Below, in pieces: positions 1-9,543 of a stretch of DNA of 32,564 nt. This stretch comes from Saprospiraceae bacterium UBA2365. GTDB taxonomy: Bacteria > Bacteroidota > Bacteroidia > Chitinophagales > Saprospiraceae. Below the pieces are notes generated by a model. That model was not told the origin of the DNA and did not search any database. It was given only the letters and a program-made list of their open reading frames with translations. The stretch lies in contig DDTL01000139.1 in assembly GCA_002344345.1 (NCBI GenBank), positions 24,850 to 57,413 of the forward strand, written 5' to 3'. The translations under genes were made by a program, and so were the position numbers. The stretch's first letter is position 1. Each line of letters opens with the position of its first letter.

Positions 1-77
1 ATTGAGGCCAAATAAAGGATTTTCGGAGCTTTTTTTTCAACCCTTGATTCGCATTTATAAGTAAAGGGTTTCAAAAG
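1..77. other. 3' flank of the repeat-protein gene with hairpin and end motif
   Basis: Non-coding sequence after the stop codon of the large minus-strand gene. AACCCTT at 39-45 pairs with AAGGGTT at 64-70 (7 bp, 18-base loop), and four more A-T pairs are possible beyond a 2x2 mismatch. Read on the minus strand the hairpin is followed by G and eight A residues rather than a U tract, so it is not a classical intrinsic terminator. Part of it, AATGCGAATCAAGGGTT on the minus strand (55-39), recurs after the last gene of the window. Confidence 0.5.
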
Positions 78-3000
78 CTATTCATCAGCTTTGTATAGTA
101 ATTTCTGGCTGACAGCTTTTCCCGAAGCAAGGGCATAGACACGATACAAACCTCCGGGAAGGAATGAAATATCCATCTCTATATAACCGGTTACGGTAAA
201 ATCAACTTTTTCATCCGCCAATAAATTACCACCCAGATCAAACAACATGATCCTGTCAATTGTCTGTCCTTCAATATTGGTCTCGAACCGGGCAGTTTTT
301 TGGGCAGGATTTGGCAAAACCTGGATCAATTTGGGATCTTCAATAGCTTTATCAGGATAAGTCAGTCTCAAATCCAGATCATCGATTTTGGTAGATTCCT
401 TAATTTCAAGCCAATGTGAAAAACCTTCATTGTCAAAAAAATGTTGAGCTCCCGGGTTATGTGGTGGTTTTATTTCGTAGTTTTTATTCACAACAGCTTT
501 TACACGGTATTTCCCGGTTGAAAGGTTGTAGAAATGGTAATTTCCAGATTTGTCACTCCTGGAGTGTTTGATGTTTTGTCCGTTTTCATTTTGCAGATAA
601 AAACTGATATTATCCAGCAATTGATGATTCAAAGAAGTGGTTTTATCCGATTCACCAAACACTTTTCCTCCGATCAGATTGGTCACGGGAACGAGGCCGG
701 CATCGATGTGGTTGATATTTGTACCGTGAATGACCGTGATCAAAGGAGACCTGCCGTCGGAAGTTACATCACTGTTCAATTCTCCATTCGTGCCCTGTCC
801 GGTTTTTGTAAATCCATAATTGGCAGGCGCGGTTACCTTTATATCATAAACACCTTGCAATAATCCTTCAAATTTGTAGGATCCATCTTCTTCGGTAACT
901 AATTGACCTACAATATCATAAATATTTTTAGAGAGTGTGACTGGAATTTCTGATGCGACAGGTTCATCTGCATCTCTTATGCCGTCCAGATTTTCATCAA
1001 ACCAGACGTAGCCGGAAATATTGGCAGGCCGGTAAACACCGCAAACCATATCATTGATTTCATCAAATGCACCCAATTCGAATAAATCTGTACTTCCAAC
1101 CCCGTTCTGGTGTGTAACCACAGTACTTTGCTGTCCGGCTTGTGGATTGATCGGGCTGAAGACATAGCCTTCTCTGGATTCAAAAGTAAGATAATAATAT
1201 CCGGCGGGAATAGAGAAAAATTCAAATTTTCCCGTCTGTTCAGAAAGAGAATAGCTGTCTACCCATGAAAACAAAGTACCGTCGCTATGATTCAATGAAA
1301 TCCGGTAATCGTCTAAACCTGATTCCTGAATATCTTTGAGTCCGTTCCCATTCACATCCAGCCAGACATTTCCCGAAATTCGGGAACCTCCTGATGACAG
1401 GCCTGCTCCCATGGAGCCGATGCTTTGTCCGGATGGCAATAAAAACATAGAACTTGTTCCCGGACCATTTCCATTCGTGATGTCTGAATCCCGTTCATCA
1501 TCGCCAGCATTGAAACAGGTAAATTCAGAAACTTCATCAATGTTAACATGTAAGTAATAATTGCCCGGATCCAGGAAATCAAATTTAAAAATGCCCTCGT
1601 GGTCTGTTTGCTCATCATTCGTTGTGAAAACACTGCCAATGAGGTTGGAATCATCGTCATATAATTCAACATATACCTCATTGATGCCTGGTTCATCCAC
1701 TTCTCTCAGGCCATTTCCGTTGAGGTCTTCCCAGACAAACCCATTGACTGAACCTAATTTATACAATCCTATGTCAATGTCGGTTTTCTGTTCTTTTACA
1801 CCCAGGTGAATGGTAGAAGTAGTATAAGGGCCGTTAAAGTGGGTAATATCACTGTCTTTTCCCGGATCTGAACCACCCGACGGTGTTGCAACGTAATACG
1901 CTGAAGGAACAAGGATCCTGAGGTAGTATTTTCCTGATGGTAAATAGTCAAAAAAGTATATTCCGCTTGTCTGATCATCGCCGTTGGCAGTTTTGGTTTG
2001 CTTCAGAAAAACTTTTTGTTCATTGAATAATTGAACGGTTACATCATTGATGCCTGGTTCATCCTGATCCTGAATGCCGTTACCGTTAATATCTTCCCAA
2101 ACCAGGTCGCCCATTGAACTATAAGTTTCAAGAAACAGACCTGCATCTATATCCAATTGGGTGAAACCATCAGGCAAAAACAACATATCTGTAGTGCCGG
2201 GACCAAATTTGTGGGTGATATCACTGTCAAAAATACTGCTATTTCCCTGAAACGCTTTTGAATTACTGTATTCAACAGGAATAACAAACCTAACATAATA
2301 ATATCCAATGGGTAAATTGTAAAAACTCCAGTAGCCGGTTTTGCCCGAAACAGGATGATTTCCTGACCAGGTAGTTTTTATCCAATCACCGGCTTCGTTA
2401 TAAAGCCTGATCTGAATGCCGTTCAAACCTGTTTCGCTTTCCTCCTGGATCCCGTTTTTGTTCACATCCAACCAGACTCTGTCACCTAATTGTGCTTCTA
2501 CCTTTATAAGGCCAAGATCAATATCATTCCGTACTACACCAGCTTCAATTTCCAACAAATCAGTTGTCCCAAAACCATTTTGATGGGTAAAATCAGAATT
2601 CAATTCTACATCGCTTAGGATATTTGTCGCGGGCAAATAACCCTGAGGTATTTCTGCCTTAATAAAATAAGTTCCCGGAGTAATGTCATTAAACTGATAA
2701 TATCCTTTTTTCTGATTGATTACATTGAGCTGACTATCAGTCGTTCTGACCAGTTCACCGGATTCATCATATAATTGCAATCCAATGCTGTCCAATCCGG
2801 GTTCATCTTCATCCTGCAATCCATTTTCATTCTGGTCCAGCCAGATAAAATCGCCGATAGAAGAAGTTTTGTAAGCCAGGCCAAAATCGATATCTGACAA
2901 TGTTTGTCCGGGATCAAGATTGAATACTGCAGTTATTCCTTCAGAATCTGCATCAGAATCCATTGCCTGATCACCCAAACCGTAGGGACTGAGTTGCATA

Positions 3001-6000
3001 ATGGTCGGTACCGTGATTCCGATCTTGTACGAACCGGGATCCAGCGATTCAAAACGGTAGTATCCATGCCGGCCAGTCAACTGATTAAACCTGCTCAACT
3101 CGGTTCTGAGGGTATTTCCCTGTTCATCCTGCAGCGTAAGTAACATTCCGTTAAAACCTGTTTCGTCAGCATCCTGAATTCCGTTGCGGTTGGTATCCAG
3201 CCAGACAAAATCACCCACGGAAGCAGGTTTCTGGATCAACCCGAGATCCATGTTGTCAATTACATCTCCATAATTTACAGTGATCATTTCCGTGGTTCCA
3301 AACCCGTTTCCATTGGTTAATTTGGAATTAAAGTTTTCATTATTTGCAATATAGACGGTTGGTTCATATGAAGTAGGGAAGCCAAGCTTCAGGTAATATT
3401 GGCCTGGTATGATCTGGTCAAATTGGTAAAAGCCGGAATTGCCGGTTGCATCATCGATTTGACTTATAGTGCTGGCCACCAGGAAGTTTGAGGCATCAAA
3501 CAGTTCGACCACCAGATCATTGAGACCGTTCTCTTCAGCATCCTGATAACCGTTTCTATTCTGATCGAACCATATATAATCACCCACAACTCCGTTTCTG
3601 ACTATGACTCCACCAGCAATGTCTGTCTTTATGGTTCCGCCAGCCAAATAAAAATTGGAAGTCCTGAAAGTTCCGTTTTCCTCAAAAAGATCTGAATCCA
3701 ATGCGGGGTTACCTGCTGAAAAAACAGTTTGCCGGTACTTTTGTGGCAAATCAAACACCAAATAATATTCTCCGGGAATGATTTGACTGAAGATGGCTTT
3801 GCCGGAAAGTTCTCCATCATTGATGGTAAATTGTTCAGTTAGCTGCTCTCCTTCTTTATTGAGCAATTTAACCATGACATTGCCCAATCCGCTCTCTTCA
3901 GGATCCTGCATTCCGTTTTCATTTTCATCCAGCCAAAGGTAAGTTTCAATTCCGCTGAAATTGTAAATCAATCCGGCATCTACATCGCTTATGTAGCTAT
4001 CGTGCCACAACTCGATCAATCTGGTTGTCCCAATGCCAAAACTGTGATCCACATCAGAATTCAGATCGTTTGGATCAGGATTTGAAATGGTAAATAACCA
4101 TAGATCCTCTGGCAAAAACTTGATGTAATAAAGACCACTACTGAGTTCATTAAAATAGTAGTTGCCTTCGGTATCTGTTATTTGCTCCGCTATTTCATCA
4201 CCATTTTGCCTGAACAACTTTATGCTGATCCCCGGGATCTTTGGTTCATTTTCGTTTTGCTGACCATCTCCGTTTTGATCATGCCATACCATGCCACTGA
4301 TGGAATTTTCTTTCAGAATCAAGCCTCCATCAATGGAAGTTAATTCAGTTCCTGGATTTAAATTGAGCCAGTCAGTCCGGATGTTATCTTCAAACTTATC
4401 GAAGTCAGAGTCCAGGTCAGGTAAATTTCCTGATTGGTAAAGCGTTGGTAAATAATTCTGGTAGCCCGAAATCATTTGAATCTGGTATATACCAGGAAGT
4501 ATTTTGTCAAAAACATAAGATCCCAGTCCGTTTTGTGTGTCTGAACCTAAAGTATGTGTTTGACCCAAAACCTGATCATTTTGGTCAATCAATTGCAATT
4601 GGACACCAGAAATGCCTCTTTCTTCTGCATCCTGAAGACCGTTTTCATTGTTATCGCCCCAGATCCGTCCAGAGATGGTTGAATAATTATATTCCAACCC
4701 AATATCCTGATCAGTTTTATTTTCGTCTGGCAGTAAATGAAAAACATCACTGGTAAAAGTTCCGTTTTGTCCCGTAATAACTGATTCAGATCCGGGAAAA
4801 TCTGTTTTGGATAAACCCGGAATGTATAATGACGGTATATCTGCCTTGATATGGTATTTTCCGGGGACCAGCTGCTCAAAATGGTAGTATCCGGTTTCTC
4901 CATCCGCTATGTTAGCAGCTGTTGTAACGGTTTGGATGAGTTCTTTTGCGTCATTATAGAGGTGGACAATGATCCCGTCAACGCCAGACTCCTGGATATC
5001 CTGTGTGCCGTTTCCGTTTTCATCCAGCCATACTCTGTCACCAATGGAACCTTTTTTGTACACAAATCCTGCATTGAGGTGTATCAGTTGGGTACCGCTT
5101 AAAATTTCAAATGGAGTAGTGAAATATCCGGTATCAGTTGTGGAAAAATATGAGTTTAGTGTCGGATCGGCAGATGTATGATGAATTGTTCCGATGTAAA
5201 TTTCCTGATCTCTGATCTTAAGGAAATAAGATCCGGGGTAGATCTTTTCAAATTCAAACCTGCCATTTTCATCAGAAATTGTTTCAAAAATAACTGTAGA
5301 ACCAGGAAGTTCAAAGAGACTGATCTCTATTCCTGGAATGCCAGGTTCTGATTGATCGATCACACCGTTTTCATTATGGTCCAACCAAATGTTACCGGCA
5401 ACTTTACCAAAATAAAGAATACCGGTTCCAATATTTGTAATTTCATGATCCTGGGTCAATTGAATTATCTGGCTACAGCTTGTATTATCGGTTTCTTCTG
5501 CTCCTGCCAAAAAGGTGGAATTAAAAGGCAAGCGCGCACCATCAGGTCTATTAAAACAACAGTGATAAGAACCAGGCTTCAGACCAGTAAATTCATAGTG
5601 ACCGTCTTCGTCGGTCATTATTTGGGCAACAGGCAACTCATTTTCATACAATGTCAATTCAATTCCGTTTAATCCTTGTTCCTCAGGTGATTTTTGAGCG
5701 TCTCCATTTGAGTCTAGCCATAAAAATCCGGAAATTTTTGAAGGTATGATCAATCCAATATCGACATGGTCTATCTGATCAAATTTTTTAAGGGTAAAAA
5801 CATTGGTACGGTAAATTTCGCCTTGCTGAAACAGATGATTGTCCAGGGTTGTATCCGGAGAAACATGATTGAAGGTAGGAATGTACTGATTGTCCGCTTT
5901 CCATCGCAGGTAGAAACTTCCGCCTTTTGCAAGGTCGAAAAAACATAAGCCGGTATCATCAGAAATGACAGTCTTGACCAATGTTCCACTACTGTTAAGC

Positions 6001-7037
6001 AGATCAACAGTTTGATCTTTTATGCCGGGTTCATTTTCATTCTGTGATCCATCAGCATTCAGATCATGCCAGACAGAAACACTGATGGTAGTCGGTGGTT
6101 GCCTGGTATAGAGAAAATCCCTGCAAAGGGTCTGAATGTTGCCGTTGGGATACTCGATGTGAACACAAAGCTGCTTGATCCCGAATGAATCGCTGTTCAT
6201 GGCAAAATTGATCATCGATCCGAACCTGAATTCATTATATACCGAGCCTCCTTCAGGCAGGACCCACTCGTATTTATATTTGGACGCGAGGCTGTCGATA
6301 AAGCTTATATTGAGGAAAGTCTTGCCGATTTGGTCTTCCATCAGGGTATAAAGTGGCAGGTAAATAATTTCAATATTGATCTGGTCTATATTTAACAGAA
6401 GATTTTCAGTTCCGGGATTCATCAATTGCAACCTGGCTTTCCATTTGTTTGAATTGATTGAATCCGGGTTCAGATCACTGATCCAATCGGTTTGGTTAGG
6501 TGAGTAATACCAGGATCCGGAGCTGCCATCTGCAGGCCAGGCAATTCCCTGACCGTTTTTATGGGTGAATTCTGTTCCGAAGTTGTCATGATTGTCATCA
6601 GAAAGGCCCAGAGAAACCAAAGCAGGTTTGTTATTTCCTGTCATATTGCCTTGGAAGTGTATTCTGATTTGCTGTATTGTCGATCCCTGAGGTATTTTGA
6701 AATTGAATCCTTCAACAAACAATGTGCTCGAAATTTCACCAGGTTCCAGTTGAATACTACAAAACTTATTGTCAGCAACAAACAGATTAGCAGTGGTGTC
6801 CCAGGATTGCTCATTTTGCAGGGAATTTATCTGAAATGAATGTTGTACAGGTTTTACAGACGAACTTGCAGTCGGTTCAGGATCAACATGGATCATATCC
6901 GGTAAAATACTTTGTGACCTGTTGATCTGCAAAACTGTTTTTGCAAAGGAAATGTGAGGTAAAAATGTTGTTATCAGGATGAAAATCATCAAGATTGGTG
7001 TAAAAAATCTGCTGTTGCAAGGAGGTTTGTTTTGCAT
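78..7037 (-). CDS. Giant secreted SdrD B-like repeat protein with T9SS sorting domain
   Basis: A 2,319-residue surface or secreted protein. It has an N-terminal signal peptide (hydrophobic residues about 11-31, probable cleavage after FA at 31-32). A non-repetitive head of about 280 residues follows, looking like beta-sandwich sequence. From about residue 317 to 2230 there are fifteen clear SdrD B-like repeats of roughly 115-125 residues plus a sixteenth degenerate one. Each opens with a V/I-W-x-D-x-N-x-N/D-G-x-x-D/N-x-x-E motif, the family's calcium-loop-like signature, and continues with a Y-x-F..L-x-P-G-x-Y-Y core. The last about 85 residues are a type A T9SS sorting domain (LPNPAQ near 2235, then a beta-rich end). 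Export through Sec and then T9SS is inferred, with anchoring or release at the cell surface; adhesion or a stalk-like spacer role is likely but unproven. The ATG at 7037 fits the signal peptide and lies about 37 bases below a predicted transcription start. Single-gene unit. Confidence 0.9.
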   Translation of the reverse strand: MQNKPPCNSRFFTPILMIFILITTFLPHISFAKTVLQINRSQSILPDMIHVDPEPTASSSVKPVQHSFQINSLQNEQSWDTTANLFVADNKFCSIQLEPGEISSTLFVEGFNFKIPQGSTIQQIRIHFQGNMTGNNKPALVSLGLSDDNHDNFGTEFTHKNGQGIAWPADGSSGSWYYSPNQTDWISDLNPDSINSNKWKARLQLMNPGTENLLLNIDQINIEIIYLPLYTLMEDQIGKTFLNISFIDSLASKYKYEWVLPEGGSVYNEFRFGSMINFAMNSDSFGIKQLCVHIEYPNGNIQTLCRDFLYTRQPPTTISVSVWHDLNADGSQNENEPGIKDQTVDLLNSSGTLVKTVISDDTGLCFFDLAKGGSFYLRWKADNQYIPTFNHVSPDTTLDNHLFQQGEIYRTNVFTLKKFDQIDHVDIGLIIPSKISGFLWLDSNGDAQKSPEEQGLNGIELTLYENELPVAQIMTDEDGHYEFTGLKPGSYHCCFNRPDGARLPFNSTFLAGAEETDNTSCSQIIQLTQDHEITNIGTGILYFGKVAGNIWLDHNENGVIDQSEPGIPGIEISLFELPGSTVIFETISDENGRFEFEKIYPGSYFLKIRDQEIYIGTIHHTSADPTLNSYFSTTDTGYFTTPFEILSGTQLIHLNAGFVYKKGSIGDRVWLDENGNGTQDIQESGVDGIIVHLYNDAKELIQTVTTAANIADGETGYYHFEQLVPGKYHIKADIPSLYIPGLSKTDFPGSESVITGQNGTFTSDVFHLLPDENKTDQDIGLEYNYSTISGRIWGDNNENGLQDAEERGISGVQLQLIDQNDQVLGQTHTLGSDTQNGLGSYVFDKILPGIYQIQMISGYQNYLPTLYQSGNLPDLDSDFDKFEDNIRTDWLNLNPGTELTSIDGGLILKENSISGMVWHDQNGDGQQNENEPKIPGISIKLFRQNGDEIAEQITDTEGNYYFNELSSGLYYIKFLPEDLWLFTISNPDPNDLNSDVDHSFGIGTTRLIELWHDSYISDVDAGLIYNFSGIETYLWLDENENGMQDPEESGLGNVMVKLLNKEGEQLTEQFTINDGELSGKAIFSQIIPGEYYLVFDLPQKYRQTVFSAGNPALDSDLFEENGTFRTSNFYLAGGTIKTDIAGGVIVRNGVVGDYIWFDQNRNGYQDAEENGLNDLVVELFDASNFLVASTISQIDDATGNSGFYQFDQIIPGQYYLKLGFPTSYEPTVYIANNENFNSKLTNGNGFGTTEMITVNYGDVIDNMDLGLIQKPASVGDFVWLDTNRNGIQDADETGFNGMLLTLQDEQGNTLRTELSRFNQLTGRHGYYRFESLDPGSYKIGITVPTIMQLSPYGLGDQAMDSDADSEGITAVFNLDPGQTLSDIDFGLAYKTSSIGDFIWLDQNENGLQDEDEPGLDSIGLQLYDESGELVRTTDSQLNVINQKKGYYQFNDITPGTYFIKAEIPQGYLPATNILSDVELNSDFTHQNGFGTTDLLEIEAGVVRNDIDLGLIKVEAQLGDRVWLDVNKNGIQEESETGLNGIQIRLYNEAGDWIKTTWSGNHPVSGKTGYWSFYNLPIGYYYVRFVIPVEYSNSKAFQGNSSIFDSDITHKFGPGTTDMLFLPDGFTQLDIDAGLFLETYSSMGDLVWEDINGNGIQDQDEPGINDVTVQLFNEQKVFLKQTKTANGDDQTSGIYFFDYLPSGKYYLRILVPSAYYVATPSGGSDPGKDSDITHFNGPYTTSTIHLGVKEQKTDIDIGLYKLGSVNGFVWEDLNGNGLREVDEPGINEVYVELYDDDSNLIGSVFTTNDEQTDHEGIFKFDFLDPGNYYLHVNIDEVSEFTCFNAGDDERDSDITNGNGPGTSSMFLLPSGQSIGSMGAGLSSGGSRISGNVWLDVNGNGLKDIQESGLDDYRISLNHSDGTLFSWVDSYSLSEQTGKFEFFSIPAGYYYLTFESREGYVFSPINPQAGQQSTVVTHQNGVGSTDLFELGAFDEINDMVCGVYRPANISGYVWFDENLDGIRDADEPVASEIPVTLSKNIYDIVGQLVTEEDGSYKFEGLLQGVYDIKVTAPANYGFTKTGQGTNGELNSDVTSDGRSPLITVIHGTNINHIDAGLVPVTNLIGGKVFGESDKTTSLNHQLLDNISFYLQNENGQNIKHSRSDKSGNYHFYNLSTGKYRVKAVVNKNYEIKPPHNPGAQHFFDNEGFSHWLEIKESTKIDDLDLRLTYPDKAIEDPKLIQVLPNPAQKTARFETNIEGQTIDRIMLFDLGGNLLADEKVDFTVTGYIEMDISFLPGGLYRVYALASGKAVSQKLLYKADE

Positions 7038-7080
7038 CCCGAAAAATATATAATTGTTGCCACAATGTTTTAAAGGGAAA

Positions 7081-7111
7081 CAAATATAATCTTACAAAAC
7101 CAATTAATCAA
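7081..7111 (-). promoter_or_regulatory. Predicted Bacteroidota promoter for the repeat-protein gene
   Basis: On the minus strand TTG (7111-7109) is followed after 20 bases by TATATTTG (7088-7081), matching the Bacteroidota housekeeping consensus TTTG / TAnnTTTG. The predicted start of transcription lies near 7074, about 37 bases upstream of the ATG at 7037. Read by eye, not tested. Confidence 0.6.
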
Positions 7112-7453
7112 GCATTTTTGATTGTGTAAGTGGATAAAAATTAATAATTTATCTAATGAAAATTTTGATATTTTTACTTTTTATTTATTTGTTATACATA
7201 GTTTTTTAAGAATCACACAGCTTAACTTAACATATATTAAATTGATTTAATAAACTCCTTTGAGGATTATTTTTACAGAAATCTGGATATTTTTGGAAAT
7301 AATTATAATTCCAGCGCTCCGCTTGTTTGAAATGAAGTCCATTTGTTAACGCATCAGAAAAGAAGGCAGACATGCCAACTCCTGAGTCATTCCGAATTCC
7401 AACTTTTTACCTGATATAAACCTGATTCACATGCTGACAATAAATTTTATGCC
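7112..7453. other. AT-rich intergenic region between divergent genes
   Basis: The divergent gap between the repeat-protein gene and the DUF4874/DUF4832 gene is 459 bases (7038-7496). Apart from the promoter-like elements listed separately I see no RNA gene, repeat or convincing reading frame here. The composition is strongly A+T rich. Confidence 0.5.
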
Positions 7454-7461
7454 TAATTTTG
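7454..7461 (+). promoter_or_regulatory. Possible -7 box for the DUF4874/DUF4832 gene
   Basis: TAATTTTG fits TAnnTTTG and lies 35 bases before the ATG at 7497. The -33 position has only CTG, so the match is partial. If real, it puts the upstream in-frame ATG at 7431 outside the transcript. Confidence 0.35.
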
Positions 7462-7496
7462 TCTTATTATTATATCATGACAGATTTGTGGTTGAT

Positions 7497-9269
7497 ATGC
7501 AAAAAGGAATAAAAAATAGTTGGTATTTCACATTGCTCACGATAGGATGTATGTTCAATCTGACTTTAGTCTCAGCTCAGACTACGACTGTATATTATAC
7601 AATTTCCAACGCTGATTTTGCAAATCCTGAAAGAGGATTTTGCAGATATACAGATACTTATGCATCAGACTATTCGCTTTTTGATTCAACAACCCTAGCC
7701 AATTTCAGGACACTGCACCAGCCATATTCAGCCAATTATTCAGTTTATTCAACTTTAGTGTTCAGATATTTTGTTCTTGATACATTTAAAGATAGTCCCA
7801 TATCTGCCAGCTTTCTTCAAAATTTGCAGACTGATTTCAATACGGTAAGGAAAGCAGGAGTCAAATTGATCATAAGATTCAGTTACGTCAATACACCCAA
7901 CACGGGCAACTGTGGAAACTGGATTTGTCCGCCTTTCGGGGACGCACCCAAAAATATCGTATTACAACATATAACACAACTGAAACCATATTTTCAAGCG
8001 AATGCTGATGTGATAGCAGCTGTTCAAATGGGTTTTATCGGAGTTTGGGGAGAACAATGTTATACAGATTTTTTTGGAGACCTGTCAGCACCTCCCTATA
8101 CTTTAAATGAAACAAACTGGACTGACAGAGCTGAAGTTCTGGATTCAATTTTGTCAGCCGTCCCGGTTGATTTGTTTGTTCAGGTAAGGTGCCCGCAGAT
8201 GAAACAAAAAGATATATATGGCGCCAATGCACCCACAAATTCGGCAGCATTATTATTAAATGAAGCATTTCTGGGCGCCAATAAAGCCAGGATTGGATTC
8301 CATAACGATTGTTTATTGGCTGACTATAACGATTATGGCACTTATAATGATTTCAGCATTGGAAATGCAGACACTTTAAATTTAAAATTTTATAAAGCTG
8401 ATGATTCAAAATATGTGATCGTAGGAGGTGAGACCTGCGATTCCACTGGATTATGGAGTTTATGCGATAGTCAGGGTGGTTTTGCGGTCCATGAAATGAA
8501 CCGGATGCATTATACATATCTGAATGCCGATTATAACAATTTCAAGGTTAATAATCATTGGACCAATGTTTGTATGGATGAAATCAAAAAGCGATTGGGA
8601 TACAGACTATATCTGGTTTCGGGTCAATATAGCAACGCTGCAGCACACGGCGATCATTTGAGCTATTCCTTAAATATCATCAATGAAGGTTTTTCAAGTC
8701 CGGTTAACAAAAGGAATTTAAAACTCATTCTGAAAAATGTGGCAACTGATGAGACATGGGAAGCAAACCTGGATCATGACATACGTTATTTATTTCAGGG
8801 AAGTCACAACCTAACGGGCCAGATTTGTATTCCTGCATGCATGCCAGCAGGCCAATATTCCTTACACCTGAAGTTAAGCGATCCGGCTATAACTTTGGAA
8901 GACAGACCTGAATATTCTATCAGACTTGCCAATACCGATATCTGGGATTCAACTTTTGGATATAATAATCTAGGTCATCATATCAATATCACGGCATCCA
9001 ATAATGTTTGTTCAAATGATGCAGAATTTGTTTCCATAAATAAATGGAAGGGACCGGATAATGCTATGTGGAATGCTTCTCACATGTATTGGTCCCAGGA
9101 AAGAATACCAACGGAATGCGATGAAGTTTATGTTCAGGATGGCAAAACAGTCATCATTCCTTCAGGGTATCAAGCCACTGCAAAAAAAATTACGCTGATA
9201 AATAATTCATTTATTCGAATTTTGGATGATGGGCAGCTCAAAGTTTTGAATCAACAGGATTCAGATTAA
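7497..9269 (+). CDS. Secreted DUF4874/DUF4832 domain protein
   Basis: A 590-residue exported protein. I place the start at 7497 because a normal signal peptide follows directly (MQKGIKNSW, a hydrophobic stretch, then LVSAQ/TTT). The frame is open back to an ATG at 7431, but that adds 22 residues before the signal. The first domain (about residues 30-195 from this start) resembles DUF4874, with the hallmark NPERGF motif near its beginning, a VKLIIRFSY strand and a GVWGEQ motif. A DUF4832-like domain follows, with the conserved GGETCD stretch. These domains look like a TIM-barrel plus beta-sandwich pair seen in glycoside-hydrolase-like proteins; the substrate is unknown. The last about 60 residues (W-x-x-x-x-x-x-x-YWS-x-x-RIPTECDEVYV) resemble a beta-solenoid opening common in T9SS cargos, yet no sorting domain follows, so the release route is unclear. 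Confidence 0.75.
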   Translation: MQKGIKNSWYFTLLTIGCMFNLTLVSAQTTTVYYTISNADFANPERGFCRYTDTYASDYSLFDSTTLANFRTLHQPYSANYSVYSTLVFRYFVLDTFKDSPISASFLQNLQTDFNTVRKAGVKLIIRFSYVNTPNTGNCGNWICPPFGDAPKNIVLQHITQLKPYFQANADVIAAVQMGFIGVWGEQCYTDFFGDLSAPPYTLNETNWTDRAEVLDSILSAVPVDLFVQVRCPQMKQKDIYGANAPTNSAALLLNEAFLGANKARIGFHNDCLLADYNDYGTYNDFSIGNADTLNLKFYKADDSKYVIVGGETCDSTGLWSLCDSQGGFAVHEMNRMHYTYLNADYNNFKVNNHWTNVCMDEIKKRLGYRLYLVSGQYSNAAAHGDHLSYSLNIINEGFSSPVNKRNLKLILKNVATDETWEANLDHDIRYLFQGSHNLTGQICIPACMPAGQYSLHLKLSDPAITLEDRPEYSIRLANTDIWDSTFGYNNLGHHINITASNNVCSNDAEFVSINKWKGPDNAMWNASHMYWSQERIPTECDEVYVQDGKTVIIPSGYQATAKKITLINNSFIRILDDGQLKVLNQQDSD

Positions 9270-9483
9270 ACAACTTCACATCCAAATCATTTTTTATATT
9301 TCACCCTAAATCATTACTTCAGGAACAAATTTTGTAAGATCAGACCTTTTTTGTTGTTGAAATTCCAGGTTCAATTGCTCAAATTGACTGAAAAAATCTC
9401 AAACAGAATCTTAGACTGCTTTACTTCGCGGCTAATACTAACGATAATTTGAAGTATGTGATAGATATTTTACCGATTATTAG

Positions 9484-9491
9484 TATTTTTG
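9484..9491 (+). promoter_or_regulatory. Possible -7 box of the pdxA promoter
   Basis: TATTTTTG matches TAnnTTTG and lies 52 bases ahead of the pdxA ATG. No good -33 TTTG is seen at 19-21 bases upstream. The rest of the 274-base gap (9270-9543) holds no reading frame or RNA gene that I can recognise. Confidence 0.35.
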
Positions 9492-9496
9492 AGATT

Positions 9497-9519
9497 TGAT
9501 TGACTGTTTTGGTCAATTA
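9497..9519. repeat. Inverted repeat in the pdxA leader
   Basis: ATTGAC (9499-9504) and GTCAAT (9512-9517) form a perfect 6-bp dyad with a 7-base centre, extendable by a G-T and a T-A pair. It sits about 6 bases downstream of the possible -7 box and 25 bases before the pdxA start, where an operator or leader hairpin could act. Function is inferred only from position. Confidence 0.4.
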
Positions 9520-9543
9520 TCATTTTACAAAGTGTAATCAATC

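Noticed and set aside
4445..5181. Plus-strand reading frames of 70-103 codons opposite the repeat-protein gene.
   Set aside because: They are antisense shadows of the repeat gene's codon pattern, with no start context, promoter or protein-like composition.
78..7037. The repeat region as a recent tandem duplication or an assembly artefact.
   Set aside because: Neighbouring repeats differ at many positions in both DNA and protein; no long identical blocks were seen.
9270..9543. A displaced T9SS sorting domain after the DUF4874/DUF4832 gene.
   Set aside because: No PNP motif or beta-rich tail could be read in any plus-strand frame of the gap.
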